Position numbers and translations under genes: made by a program. Positions 5,618 through 13,282 of a DNA stretch of 21,163 bases are shown here, piece after piece (within the stretch, counting starts at the first letter, position 1; every line of letters starts with the position of its first letter). The stretch comes from an uncultured Eubacteriales bacterium. GTDB taxonomy: Bacteria > Bacillota > Clostridia > Christensenellales > CAG-917. The stretch spans positions 1 through 21,163 of the forward strand of contig URNP01000024.1 in assembly GCA_900549225.1 (NCBI GenBank). The letters are read 5' to 3'. Under the pieces are notes generated by a model, which saw nothing but the letters and a program-made list of their open reading frames with translations, did not search any database and had not been told where the DNA came from.

Positions 5618-7693
5618 TTAATGCTCGAATTGAGAGTTGTAGAGGTTGAAATAGAATCCGCCTTTCTCGATGAGTTGCTCGTGCGTGCCTTTTTCGATGA
5701 CGTTGCCCTTGTTCATAACGAGGATTACGTCCGCATTCTTTATGGTGGAGAGGCGGTGCGCAACGATGAACGAGGTCTTGTTTTGCATAAGTTTTTCAAA
5801 CGCTTGCTGGATTTTGAGTTCGGTGCGGGTGTCGATGGAACTCGTAGCCTCGTCGAGTATGAGCATCGGCGGGTGAGTGAGCATGACTCTTGCGATGCAC
5901 AAAAGTTGCTTCTGTCCTTGCGATATATTGCCACCGTCGTCGTCGAGAATCGTGTCGTAGCCGTTTTCAAGGTGAGTGATGAAGTTGTGAACGTGCGCCG
6001 CTTTTGCCGCTTCGACGACTTCTTCGTCGGTTGCGTCTGGCTTTCCGTAGGCTATGTTTTCTCTCACAGTGCCTTTTTTGAGCCACGTGTCTTGAAGCAC
6101 CATGCCGTAACTCAAACGGAGCGACTTTCTCGTCACTTCGGATATGTCTTTGCCCTCGACTTCGATTTTGCCGCTGTCGGGGTCGTAGAAACGCATAAGA
6201 AGGTTGATAAGGGTGGTTTTGCCGCAACCCGTAGGTCCGACGATTGCGACTCGTTGTCCGCTCTTTACGCTCAGCGAGAAGCCTTGAATAAGAGGCTTGT
6301 CCTTGACGTAGGAAAAGTATACGTCGTCGATGGAAATGTTGCCTTTGGCGTCCGTAAGATCTTCAAAGTCTTGGTCGGAAGATTGATTCTGCGCTTCGAG
6401 AAGGTCGAATACGCGGCTCGCCGCCGCCGTCGCGCCTTGAAGTTCGGTGACGACGCCCGTGATTTCGTTGAAAGGCTTGGTGTACTGCGTGGCGTAGGAT
6501 AAAACGCAGGAGAGCGCGCCTACGGACAGGGTGCTCATACCCGGAACGACGTTGCCTTTTATCACCAAATAGACGCCGAGAACGCATACCACGACGTAGA
6601 TGACGTTGTTGACGAATCTTGTGCAGGGATTGACCATTGCAGAGTAGAAAGCGGCGTTCTGTCCCCACGTTTTCAATTCGCCGTTGATTTTGGCAAATCT
6701 CGACTCGGCGCGCTTTTCATAGCCGAAAAGTTTGACGACGCGTTGGTTGGAGAGCATCTCCGTCACGAGTCCCGAAAGTTCGCCGCGCTTTTTGGCTTGC
6801 ATGGCAAACATGTTGTGACAGCCCTTTGCGATGAAGTACGCAACGAAAAGCGAGAGGGGAGTCAGACATACCACGACAAGCGCTATAAGCCAGTTGTACC
6901 AAAGCATAAAGGCGAGCGTTCCGATTATCGTCACGATACCGCTGAAAAGTTGCGAGAAGCCTTGTATCAAGCCGTCGGAGATTTGGTCTACGTCGTTGCC
7001 GACTCTCGACATAAGGTCGCCGTGGGAGTTGGAATCGATGTAGGAGAGGGGAACGTCGTTGAGTTTTGCGTACGCACTCGAGCGAAGGTCGCGAATGGTG
7101 CGGAAGGACGCAAAGTTGATGCACAAAGACGAGAGATACTGAAACACGAACACGCACGCGATAAGCCCTGCGAGTATGCCCGCGTTTTTGAGAATAATCT
7201 CGAAGTTTACGTCGTTTTCGCCAACGATATAGTCGACGGTTTTGCCTATGACGACGGGCGCAAGCAACGTCGCCGCTATTTGCAACGCAGAAAGGATGAG
7301 CGCAAGTATAATGACGGGCACGTACGGGCGCGCGTAAGTCAACAATTTTTTGATTGCCGCAAAATCCGTTCTCGTTTTCGGAGTATCCGAATTTTTGGGA
7401 GAGCGGATTCTCTTGGAATTCTTCGGAGCAGTGATTTTGCCTTTGGAATCAACGTTCGGTTGAGAATTTACGGATAACGGAGCGTTTGCGTTCATTTGAG
7501 AATCAACGCTCGGTTGGGAAACGGCGTTCATTTGGGAAACGGCGTTCTTTTGAGAAGCGGAGTTCTTTTGAGAATTTACGGACAACGGAGCGTTTGCGTT
7601 CATTTGAGAATCAACGCTCGGCTGGGAAACGGCGTTCATTTGGGAAACGGAGTTCTTTTTGATATTCGGATTATTTGAGGAGGGAGTTTTCAT
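5618..7693 (-). CDS. ABC exporter half-transporter (catalytic-site Walker B half) with repetitive N-terminal extension
   Basis: A 691-aa type IV ABC exporter subunit: a six-helix membrane domain (about residues 113-430) then an ATPase domain with Walker A GPTGCGKT (486-493), signature NISQGQ (589-594), Walker B LILDE with catalytic Glu615, and the H-loop His646. The signature deviates from LSGGQ, which matches the degenerate-site half of heterodimeric exporters. It pairs with the adjacent 579-aa subunit, whose stop overlaps this start (ATGA). SD AAGGAGG lies about 10 nt upstream. Unusually, residues 1-110 are a hydrophilic, low-complexity extension absent from the family: hexapeptides of the type SQ-x-(N/S)-x-x arranged in a 36-aa repeat (residues 17-52 and from 53). 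Substrate is unknown; such pairs export drugs, lipids or peptides. Confidence 0.9.
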   Translation of the reverse strand: MKTPSSNNPNIKKNSVSQMNAVSQPSVDSQMNANAPLSVNSQKNSASQKNAVSQMNAVSQPSVDSQMNANAPLSVNSQPNVDSKGKITAPKNSKRIRSPKNSDTPKTRTDFAAIKKLLTYARPYVPVIILALILSALQIAATLLAPVVIGKTVDYIVGENDVNFEIILKNAGILAGLIACVFVFQYLSSLCINFASFRTIRDLRSSAYAKLNDVPLSYIDSNSHGDLMSRVGNDVDQISDGLIQGFSQLFSGIVTIIGTLAFMLWYNWLIALVVVCLTPLSLFVAYFIAKGCHNMFAMQAKKRGELSGLVTEMLSNQRVVKLFGYEKRAESRFAKINGELKTWGQNAAFYSAMVNPCTRFVNNVIYVVVCVLGVYLVIKGNVVPGMSTLSVGALSCVLSYATQYTKPFNEITGVVTELQGATAAASRVFDLLEAQNQSSDQDFEDLTDAKGNISIDDVYFSYVKDKPLIQGFSLSVKSGQRVAIVGPTGCGKTTLINLLMRFYDPDSGKIEVEGKDISEVTRKSLRLSYGMVLQDTWLKKGTVRENIAYGKPDATDEEVVEAAKAAHVHNFITHLENGYDTILDDDGGNISQGQKQLLCIARVMLTHPPMLILDEATSSIDTRTELKIQQAFEKLMQNKTSFIVAHRLSTIKNADVILVMNKGNVIEKGTHEQLIEKGGFYFNLYNSQFEH
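7461..7657. repeat. 108-bp tandem repeat in the ABC exporter gene
   Basis: Copy 1 (7461-7568) and a partial copy 2 (7569 to about 7657) are almost identical, differing at a few positions (for example GGATAACGG versus GGACAACGG). Each unit is built from shorter 18-nt modules encoding SQ-x-(N/S)-x-x hexapeptides. The repeat keeps the reading frame (36 codons), so copy number could vary without disrupting the transporter. Confidence 0.9.
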
Positions 7694-9429
7694 TTGTTTT
7701 CATCCTCCTTGTTTTGCGACAGGCAAATCTCTTTGTACACGTCGCAGGATTTTATGAGTTGATCGTGCGTGCCTAAACCGACGATTTTGCCTTCGTCCAT
7801 AACGACGATGAGGTCGCAGTATTTTATGCTCGTGGCACGCTGTGAAACCACGACGGTGGTGAGTCCTTTTTCAAGGCGCAGATGACAGAGCGCTTTGCGG
7901 AGTTTTGCGTCGGTGGCAAAGTCGAGCGCACTCGACGAATCGTCCAAAATGAGAATATCGGGGTTGGAAACGAGCGCTCTTGCAACGGTGAGGCGTTGGC
8001 GTTGTCCGCCCGAAAGATTCTTGCCGCCTTGAGCGATTTGAGTTTGCAAACCGTCTTTCAATGCATTGACGAATTCTGCCGACTGCGAAACTTCGAGGGC
8101 GTTTTGCAATTGCTCGTCGGTGGCGTTTTGGTTTGCCCAAAGCAAATTGTCCTTTATGCTTCCTTCAAACAAGACTGCTTTTTGAGGAGCGACTCCGAAG
8201 ATTTCGCGGAGTTGAATATTGGTGTAATTTTTGACGTTTTCGCCGTAGACGAGCACTTCGCCCTCCGTTGCGTCGTAGAGTCTCGACATAAGCGATACGA
8301 GGGTGGTTTTGCCGCTGCCCGTGCCGCCCAAAATGCCGACGCTGTCGCCTTTTTGCACGGTTAGATTTACGTTTTTCAAGAACGGCTCGGAATTGTCGCC
8401 GTAACCGAAAGAGACGTTTTTCATCTCGATTGCAGGAGCGGTTTCGTCTTTGAGCGCGCCGCTGCCTTCGCTCATGGACGAGGAAACTTCAAACACTTCG
8501 TTTATACGAGCAGCAGACGCCGAAGCCTTGGTGAAAGTCACCAAAAGATTGGCAAAGACGATGAGCGCGTTGAGAATCTGCGTCATATAGTTGACGAGCG
8601 CGATTATTTCGCCTTGCGTGAGGTTGCCTGCGTATACGGTTTTTCCGCCGAAATACAAAATCGCGATTATTGCGAGGTTGAGAACGGAATAGGTGAGCGG
8701 ATTGAGAAGGGAAGATACCGCGCTGACTTTTACGGACGCTTTGGAAAGAGATTGCGCCGCATTGTCGAAAATTGTCTTTTCACGCTCTTCTGCGCCGAAA
8801 GCGCGCACGACTCTCGCACCGGATAAGTTCTCTTTGGTGAGCCTCGACACGTCGTCGAGTTTTGACTGCACTTGCTTGTATTTGGGCATCGTGGAGAGCA
8901 TTATCGCCGCAAGCATCGCGCCTATCAAAAGCGCCGCTGCCACGAATATCAAGGAGAGTTTGAGGTCGATGAGCATTGCCATCACGATTGCGCCTACTGC
9001 GATGAAGGGAGCGCGCAAAACGAGGCGAATGAACATTGCCACCGCTTGCTGCGCCTGATTGACGTCCGACGTAAGACGCGTGATGAGCGACGTGGTGGAA
9101 AACTTGTCGAGTTCGGTGTAAGAAAACGTGTTGATATGAGCGTACAAATCGCGCCTTAAGTTCGTGCCGAATCCGAGAGATGCGCGAGAGGCGAAAAATT
9201 GCGCCGTGAGGGCAAAAGCAAGCCCGAATACGCCGAGCGCAAGCACTATAAGACCGCCGTAAACCAAGCCCGAAAAATCGCCGTTTCGCCCCATAGGTAT
9301 GGCGTTGTCGATTATCCACGCCACGACTATCGGCGTGAACAACTCGAACACCGCTTCTATGAGTTTGAATATCGGGCCGAACACGGTTTTTAGACGGTAG
9401 CCTTCGAGATATTTGAGAAGTTTGAACAT
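7690..9429 (-). CDS. ABC exporter half-transporter (degenerate Walker B half)
   Basis: A 579-aa ABC exporter subunit: six membrane helices within residues 15-300, then an ATPase domain with Walker A GGTGSGKTT (368-376), canonical signature LSGGQ (472-476) and Walker B LILDD (493-497). The catalytic Glu is replaced by Asp497 and the switch His by Gln530 (VVVSQR). Together with the partner's SQGQ signature this yields one degenerate and one competent ATP site, as in asymmetric heterodimeric exporters of the TM287/288 and BmrCD type (established family knowledge). It is first in a two-gene operon, overlapping the 691-aa partner by ATGA, and has SD GAAAGGA upstream and its own promoter at 9467-9495. 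Substrate cannot be told from sequence. Confidence 0.92.
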   Translation of the reverse strand: MFKLLKYLEGYRLKTVFGPIFKLIEAVFELFTPIVVAWIIDNAIPMGRNGDFSGLVYGGLIVLALGVFGLAFALTAQFFASRASLGFGTNLRRDLYAHINTFSYTELDKFSTTSLITRLTSDVNQAQQAVAMFIRLVLRAPFIAVGAIVMAMLIDLKLSLIFVAAALLIGAMLAAIMLSTMPKYKQVQSKLDDVSRLTKENLSGARVVRAFGAEEREKTIFDNAAQSLSKASVKVSAVSSLLNPLTYSVLNLAIIAILYFGGKTVYAGNLTQGEIIALVNYMTQILNALIVFANLLVTFTKASASAARINEVFEVSSSMSEGSGALKDETAPAIEMKNVSFGYGDNSEPFLKNVNLTVQKGDSVGILGGTGSGKTTLVSLMSRLYDATEGEVLVYGENVKNYTNIQLREIFGVAPQKAVLFEGSIKDNLLWANQNATDEQLQNALEVSQSAEFVNALKDGLQTQIAQGGKNLSGGQRQRLTVARALVSNPDILILDDSSSALDFATDAKLRKALCHLRLEKGLTTVVVSQRATSIKYCDLIVVMDEGKIVGLGTHDQLIKSCDVYKEICLSQNKEDENK

Positions 9430-9466
9430 AATTTCGTTTTTTCGTCCTTTCGTGTTTCAAATACTG

Positions 9467-9495
9467 ATTTTAGCACACGGACGGGGTTTTATCAA
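9467..9495 (-). promoter_or_regulatory. Promoter of the ABC exporter operon
   Basis: Minus-strand -35 TTGATA (9490-9495), 17-nt spacer, extended -10 TGC-TAAAAT (9467-9472). The same two hexamers recur in front of the NifU-like gene (20414-20442). No obvious operator palindrome is seen here. Confidence 0.65.
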
Positions 9496-9528
9496 TCGAT
9501 ATGAGGTCAGATTTTATACCGACTTATA

Positions 9529-9557
9529 TTGACATTTGTAAAACAAATTATTATACT
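9529..9557 (+). promoter_or_regulatory. Strong promoter of the pyrophosphatase gene
   Basis: -35 TTGACA (9529-9534, perfect consensus), 17-nt spacer, -10 TATACT (9552-9557). SD AAGGGAG follows at 9575-9581. It diverges from the ABC exporter promoter only about 34 bp away. Confidence 0.85.
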
Positions 9558-9590
9558 TATCTAGATAAAAAATTAAGGGAGATACCAAAA

Positions 9591-10124
9591 ATGAGTATTT
9601 GGCACGACGTTGACCCCAAACGAATCACACCGACGGATTTTCTCGCTTGCATAGAGATTTCCAAAGGCAGCAAAAATAAATACGAACTCGACAAAGAAAG
9701 CGGTTCTTTGATTTTGGACAGAGTTCTTTATACTTCCACGCACTATCCCGCGAACTACGGCTTTATTCCGCTCACTTACAGTGAGGATAACGACCCTCTC
9801 GACGTGCTTGTGCTTTGCTCCGAGCCGATCGTGCCGCTCGCCCTCGTAAGATGCTATCCTATCGGCGTGATGATGATGCAAGACAGCGGAGAGATGGACT
9901 ACAAAATCATCGCGATTCCCTTCAAAGATCCGACTTGGAATACATACAAGGAAATCGAGGAATTGCCCGCTCACATTATGGAAGAAATGTCGCACTTCTT
10001 CAGAGTGTACAAACAACTCGAAGGAAAGCAGACCACGGTCTTCCAAGTTAAAAACAGAGAATTTGCGGAACTTATCATCAAGGATAACCTAGAAGCATAC
10101 AAGAAAAAATTTAACGTGAAATAA
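9591..10124 (+). CDS. ppa: Family I inorganic pyrophosphatase
   Basis: A 177-aa cytosolic Mg-dependent pyrophosphatase that hydrolyses PPi to 2 Pi, pulling biosynthetic reactions forward. Family hallmarks in order: the substrate-binding Glu/Lys region (KYELDKESG), YPANYGFIP, and the metal-binding signature DNDPLDV with its three aspartates, followed by the second acidic cluster around DSGEMDYKI. Length is typical of bacterial family I enzymes. I chose ATG 9591 because SD AAGGGAG (9575-9581) is 9 nt away and the conserved region begins soon after; a longer frame opens at 9501 but overlaps the promoter. The G3P oxidation genes follow only 30 nt downstream without a terminator, so read-through into them is likely. 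Confidence 0.95.
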   Translation: MSIWHDVDPKRITPTDFLACIEISKGSKNKYELDKESGSLILDRVLYTSTHYPANYGFIPLTYSEDNDPLDVLVLCSEPIVPLALVRCYPIGVMMMQDSGEMDYKIIAIPFKDPTWNTYKEIEELPAHIMEEMSHFFRVYKQLEGKQTTVFQVKNREFAELIIKDNLEAYKKKFNVK

Positions 10125-10129
10125 AACTT

Positions 10130-10143
10130 TTGCCTTTTGGCAA
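10130..10143 (+). promoter_or_regulatory. Small hairpin in the ppa-glpA-like intergenic gap
   Basis: TTGCC-TTTT-GGCAA, a 5-bp stem 3 nt upstream of the SD GGAG of the next gene. It is too weak and lacks a T run for a terminator. It could tune translation or mRNA processing. Confidence 0.3.
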
Positions 10144-10154
10144 CACGGAGAAAT

Positions 10155-11591
10155 ATGAAATACGATTGTATCGTCATAGGCGGCGGTATCGTGGGTTGCG
10201 CAACGCTTGACAGACTTGCGCGTCGCAACCTCAGAGTTTTGCTCCTCGAAAAGCAAGACGACGTCGCCTCTTTTTCAACAAGAGCCAACAGCGGAATCGT
10301 GCACGCAGGATACGACTGCGACCCGAATACGCTCAAGGCTTCTTTTAACGTCAAGGGAAATCCGCTCGTGTGGAAAGACGCGGAAGAACTCGACGTGCCG
10401 CACCTCAAATGCGGCTCTATCGTCGTTGCGACCAAAGAGGAGTACGATGGAATCGAAACGCTCGCAAAGAAAGCGAAAGCAAACGGCGTGGAAGTGGAGA
10501 TTTGGGATAGAGAAAAGACTCTTGCCTTCGAGCCGCATATTGCGGACGATATAGAGTTTTCGCTCTACGCTCCGAGCGCAGGCATCGTTTCGCCTTATCA
10601 ACTGTGCATTGCGTACGCAGACAGAGCAATCCTCAACGGTGCGGAAATACTGCTTGAAAGAGAAGTTGTCGCAATAGAGGATAAAGACGGCGGATATATC
10701 GTCAAAACGAACGACGGTGAGTTTGAAACGACGTATATCGTCAACTGCGCAGGCGCACACGGTGCAAAGGTGAACGACCTTGCAGGCGCGGAACATTTCG
10801 AAACGACGTATAGAAGAGGCGATTATTTCGTGCTCGATAACACAGAGAGGAAAAACGTCAATACCGTCATATTCCAACTTCCTACCCTTCACGGCAAGGG
10901 CGTGCTCGTCGCTCCCACCGCAGACGGAAACGTCATATACGGGCCTACGGCAATAGACACTACGGACGACGACGATACCGCATCTTCGCTCGACTCGCTC
11001 GACGCATTGAGAAAGAGCGTTCCGCTCTCGTATAAGTGCCCTGCGTTCAACAAGTGCATAAGAGTGTACTCGGGATTGCGTACCATTATCGGTCACGACT
11101 TCGTTATAGGAAAATCTCAAATCAAAAAGAACTTCGTTATGGCAATCGGAATTTGCTCCCCGGGGCTTACCTCCGCTCCTGCCATTGCCGAATATATCGA
11201 CGAGCAAATTGCAAATGCGTCGGGCGCGGCTCTCAAAGACGAATACGTCAGAGTTATGCCAAAACATAAGAGATTGCTCGAACTCGGCGAGGACGAACTC
11301 AACGCTCTGATAAGAGAGAATAACGCTTGGGGCAGAATCGTGTGCCGCTGTGAAAAGGTCACCGAGGCGGAAATCGTGGACGCTATCCACTCGCCGCTCG
11401 TCGCTTATACCGTGGACGCCGTAAAACGCCGCACGAGAGCGGGTATGGGCAGATGCCAGGGCGGTTTCTGCGGTCCGAGAGTTATGGAGATCATATCGAG
11501 AGAATTGAATATTCCGCTCGATAAAGTGAGAAAGGGCGGCGGAGAAGATTCCTCTATCGCCGTGTGCAGAGTTAAGGAGGTGCAAAGATGA
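10155..11591 (+). CDS. FAD-dependent glycerol-3-phosphate dehydrogenase (GlpA-like) with C-terminal BFD-like [2Fe-2S] domain
   Basis: A 478-aa flavoenzyme of the DAO/GlpA type, expected to oxidise sn-glycerol-3-phosphate to dihydroxyacetone phosphate. The N-terminus YDCIVIGGGIVG is the FAD-binding GxGxxG strand, followed by the DAO motif around STRANSGIVHAGYD. The C-terminus carries a BFD-like iron-sulfur motif, CRC at 397-399 and C-x4-C at 434-439 (GRCQGGFCG). ATG 10155 has GGAG four nt upstream, a short spacing; an upstream ATG at 10137 falls within the gap and lacks an SD. It overlaps the next oxidoreductase by ATGA and forms a trio with it and a DUF1667 protein, a set recurring in anaerobes as a soluble alternative to GlpABC. 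No glpK or glpF is visible here. A 2-hydroxyglutarate oxidase-like (LhgO) activity is an alternative. Confidence 0.85.
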   Translation: MKYDCIVIGGGIVGCATLDRLARRNLRVLLLEKQDDVASFSTRANSGIVHAGYDCDPNTLKASFNVKGNPLVWKDAEELDVPHLKCGSIVVATKEEYDGIETLAKKAKANGVEVEIWDREKTLAFEPHIADDIEFSLYAPSAGIVSPYQLCIAYADRAILNGAEILLEREVVAIEDKDGGYIVKTNDGEFETTYIVNCAGAHGAKVNDLAGAEHFETTYRRGDYFVLDNTERKNVNTVIFQLPTLHGKGVLVAPTADGNVIYGPTAIDTTDDDDTASSLDSLDALRKSVPLSYKCPAFNKCIRVYSGLRTIIGHDFVIGKSQIKKNFVMAIGICSPGLTSAPAIAEYIDEQIANASGAALKDEYVRVMPKHKRLLELGEDELNALIRENNAWGRIVCRCEKVTEAEIVDAIHSPLVAYTVDAVKRRTRAGMGRCQGGFCGPRVMEIISRELNIPLDKVRKGGGEDSSIAVCRVKEVQR

Positions 11592-12829
11592 GAGAACTTT
11601 CATACGACGTCGTGATTATCGGCGGCGGCCCTGCAGGTATGGCGGCGGCTTTGGCATCTCGTAAGCAAGGCGCAAAGACGCTAATTCTCGAAAGAGACGT
11701 GCGCCTCGGAGGCATACTCAATCAATGTATTCACCAAGGCTTCGGACTCCACTATTTCGGAGAGGAAATGACGGGCCCCGAATACGCAGACAGATTCCGC
11801 AAAATGGTCGAAGCGGAAGATATTGACGTTATGCTCGAAAGCATGGTGCTTTCCCTTGATGAAAACAAGGAGGTCAAAGTGCTTTCGCCTACGCAAGGAT
11901 TCTGCAGTATAAAAGCAGGCGCAGTGGTGCTTGCTATGGGGTGCAGAGAACGCACCGCAGGCGCAATCGCTTTGCCCGGCACTCGCCCCGCAGGCGTGTA
12001 TACCGCAGGTATGGCGCAGAAAATATGCAACCTTGACGGATATCTCGTCGGCAAAGACGTGGTTATCCTCGGAAGCGGCGATATCGGCTTGATTATGGCA
12101 AGACGTATGACAACCGAGGGCGCTAACGTCAAACTCGTTCTCGAACTTATGCCGTATTCAAGCGGCCTTAAACGCAATATCGTGCAATGCCTCGACGACT
12201 ACGGTATCCCCATCAAATACAGCCACACAATCACGAGAGTGGAGGGTAAGCCGCGTATGACGGGACTTTGGTATGCCCCCGTCGGCGCTGACAGAAAACC
12301 CGACCTTTCAAAAGAGGAGTACGTCGCGTGCGATACGCTGTTGCTGTCGGTCGGTCTTATCCCGGAAAACGATCTGCTGAACGGTACGAGCGTCGAAATG
12401 AGCAGAGTGACGAACGGCGCCGTGGTTGACGAAAACAGAATGACCAGCGTGAAAGGTATCTTCTCTTGCGGAAACGTGCTTCACGTCCACGACCTCGTAG
12501 ATAACGTTTCTCACGAGGCGGAAATCGCAGGCGAACACGCCGCTTTGTTTGCTCTCGGTAAAGCCGAAAACGGCGCGGAACAAGTGAACGTCACGGCAAA
12601 AGACGGAGTGAGATACGCACTTCCTCAAAAAGTGAATAAGGGCGAGGGTAAAGTGCAGATTTTCTTCCGAGTCGGCGACGTGTATAAGAACTGCAAACTA
12701 GTCGTGGAAAGCGGCGGAAATATCCTTGCAAGCAAGAAGTGCATGGTGCTTGCGCCCGGTGAAATGGGCAACGTCGTCATTGACAAATCCCAAGTGACCG
12801 ACGACATTACTGTGAGGCTTGAAAAATGA
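11588..12829 (+). CDS. NAD(P)/FAD-dependent oxidoreductase of the anaerobic G3P oxidation trio
   Basis: A 413-aa flavoprotein with two dinucleotide-binding folds: YDVVIIGGGPAGMAAA at the N-terminus for FAD and KDVVILGSGDIGLIMARRM around residues 155-175 for NAD(P)H. A third conserved segment, VKGIFSCGNVLHVHDLVD, is the usual ATG-D-type FAD-binding region. There is no CxxC redox-active disulfide of the thioredoxin-reductase type. The start codon overlaps the previous stop (ATGA) and the stop overlaps the next start (ATGA), so translation of all three genes is coupled. Probable role: to pass electrons from the GlpA-like subunit to NAD or another carrier. Direct partner and electron acceptor are inferred. 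Confidence 0.85.
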   Translation: MRELSYDVVIIGGGPAGMAAALASRKQGAKTLILERDVRLGGILNQCIHQGFGLHYFGEEMTGPEYADRFRKMVEAEDIDVMLESMVLSLDENKEVKVLSPTQGFCSIKAGAVVLAMGCRERTAGAIALPGTRPAGVYTAGMAQKICNLDGYLVGKDVVILGSGDIGLIMARRMTTEGANVKLVLELMPYSSGLKRNIVQCLDDYGIPIKYSHTITRVEGKPRMTGLWYAPVGADRKPDLSKEEYVACDTLLLSVGLIPENDLLNGTSVEMSRVTNGAVVDENRMTSVKGIFSCGNVLHVHDLVDNVSHEAEIAGEHAALFALGKAENGAEQVNVTAKDGVRYALPQKVNKGEGKVQIFFRVGDVYKNCKLVVESGGNILASKKCMVLAPGEMGNVVIDKSQVTDDITVRLEK

Positions 12830-13164
12830 ATACGATTTGCATAAATTGCCCTATGGGCTGTCCTCTCACGATAGAGGAAATTAACGGCGAAGTGGTTGTG
12901 AGCGGCAACACTTGCAAAAGAGGAGAGTTGTACGGAAAGGAAGAGTATACTCACCCCAAAAGAAACGTGACTACGCTCGTTGAAACCGTATCGGGCGGCG
13001 TTGCTTCTTGCAAAACTTCAACCACCGTTCCAAAAGAGAAAATCTTTGACGTGGTGGCGTATATTGGCAAACTGCGTGTTCCCGACGACGTGAAAATCGG
13101 TGACGTCGTTGCAAAAAACGTGCTCGATCTCGGCGCGGACGTGGTTATCACGGGAAGAAAGTAA
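12826..13164 (+). CDS. DUF1667 small Cys-rich protein of the G3P oxidation trio
   Basis: A 112-aa protein with CINCPMGC (Cys5, Cys8, Cys12) plus a further Cys30 in GNTCKRG, a pattern of a metal or Fe-S site. The family DUF1667 is nearly always next to the two FAD oxidoreductases found here, and the ATGA overlap with the upstream gene indicates a stoichiometric subunit. I infer an electron-transfer role. A strong hairpin terminator follows, closing the operon. Confidence 0.85.
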   Translation: MNTICINCPMGCPLTIEEINGEVVVSGNTCKRGELYGKEEYTHPKRNVTTLVETVSGGVASCKTSTTVPKEKIFDVVAYIGKLRVPDDVKIGDVVAKNVLDLGADVVITGRK

Positions 13165-13170
13165 TTTTAT

Positions 13171-13229
13171 CAACACGGAGTTTATATTGCTAAAAAATAT
13201 AGATAAAGTCCGTGTTGCAGCGTTTTTTT
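13171..13229 (+). terminator. Terminator of the ppa/G3P oxidation operon
   Basis: CAACACGGA (13171-13179) pairs with TCCGTGTTG (13209-13217), and after one mismatch TTTAT pairs with ATAAA, giving a long stem with an AT-rich loop. Five nt later comes T7 (13223-13229). The gap between stem and T run is slightly unusual. Confidence 0.7.
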
Positions 13230-13282
13230 GACGATATCCTTTCGCTTTGCGCGAAAACATATCGGCGTGTGCAAAAGAGAAA

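Noticed and set aside
5600..6502. Long plus-strand open frame (300 codons) opposite the ABC exporter gene
   Set aside because: Antisense to a well-supported ABC ATPase domain, Arg/Val/Phe-rich shadow composition, and no SD or promoter.
7461..7680. CRISPR-like repetition
   Set aside because: Repeats are directly adjacent, of codon-multiple length and inside a coding frame; there are no unique spacers.
10275..11603. Minus-strand open frame of 442 codons opposite the GlpA-like gene
   Set aside because: The opposite strand encodes a full FAD/Fe-S enzyme with all motifs; the antisense product matches nothing and has no SD.
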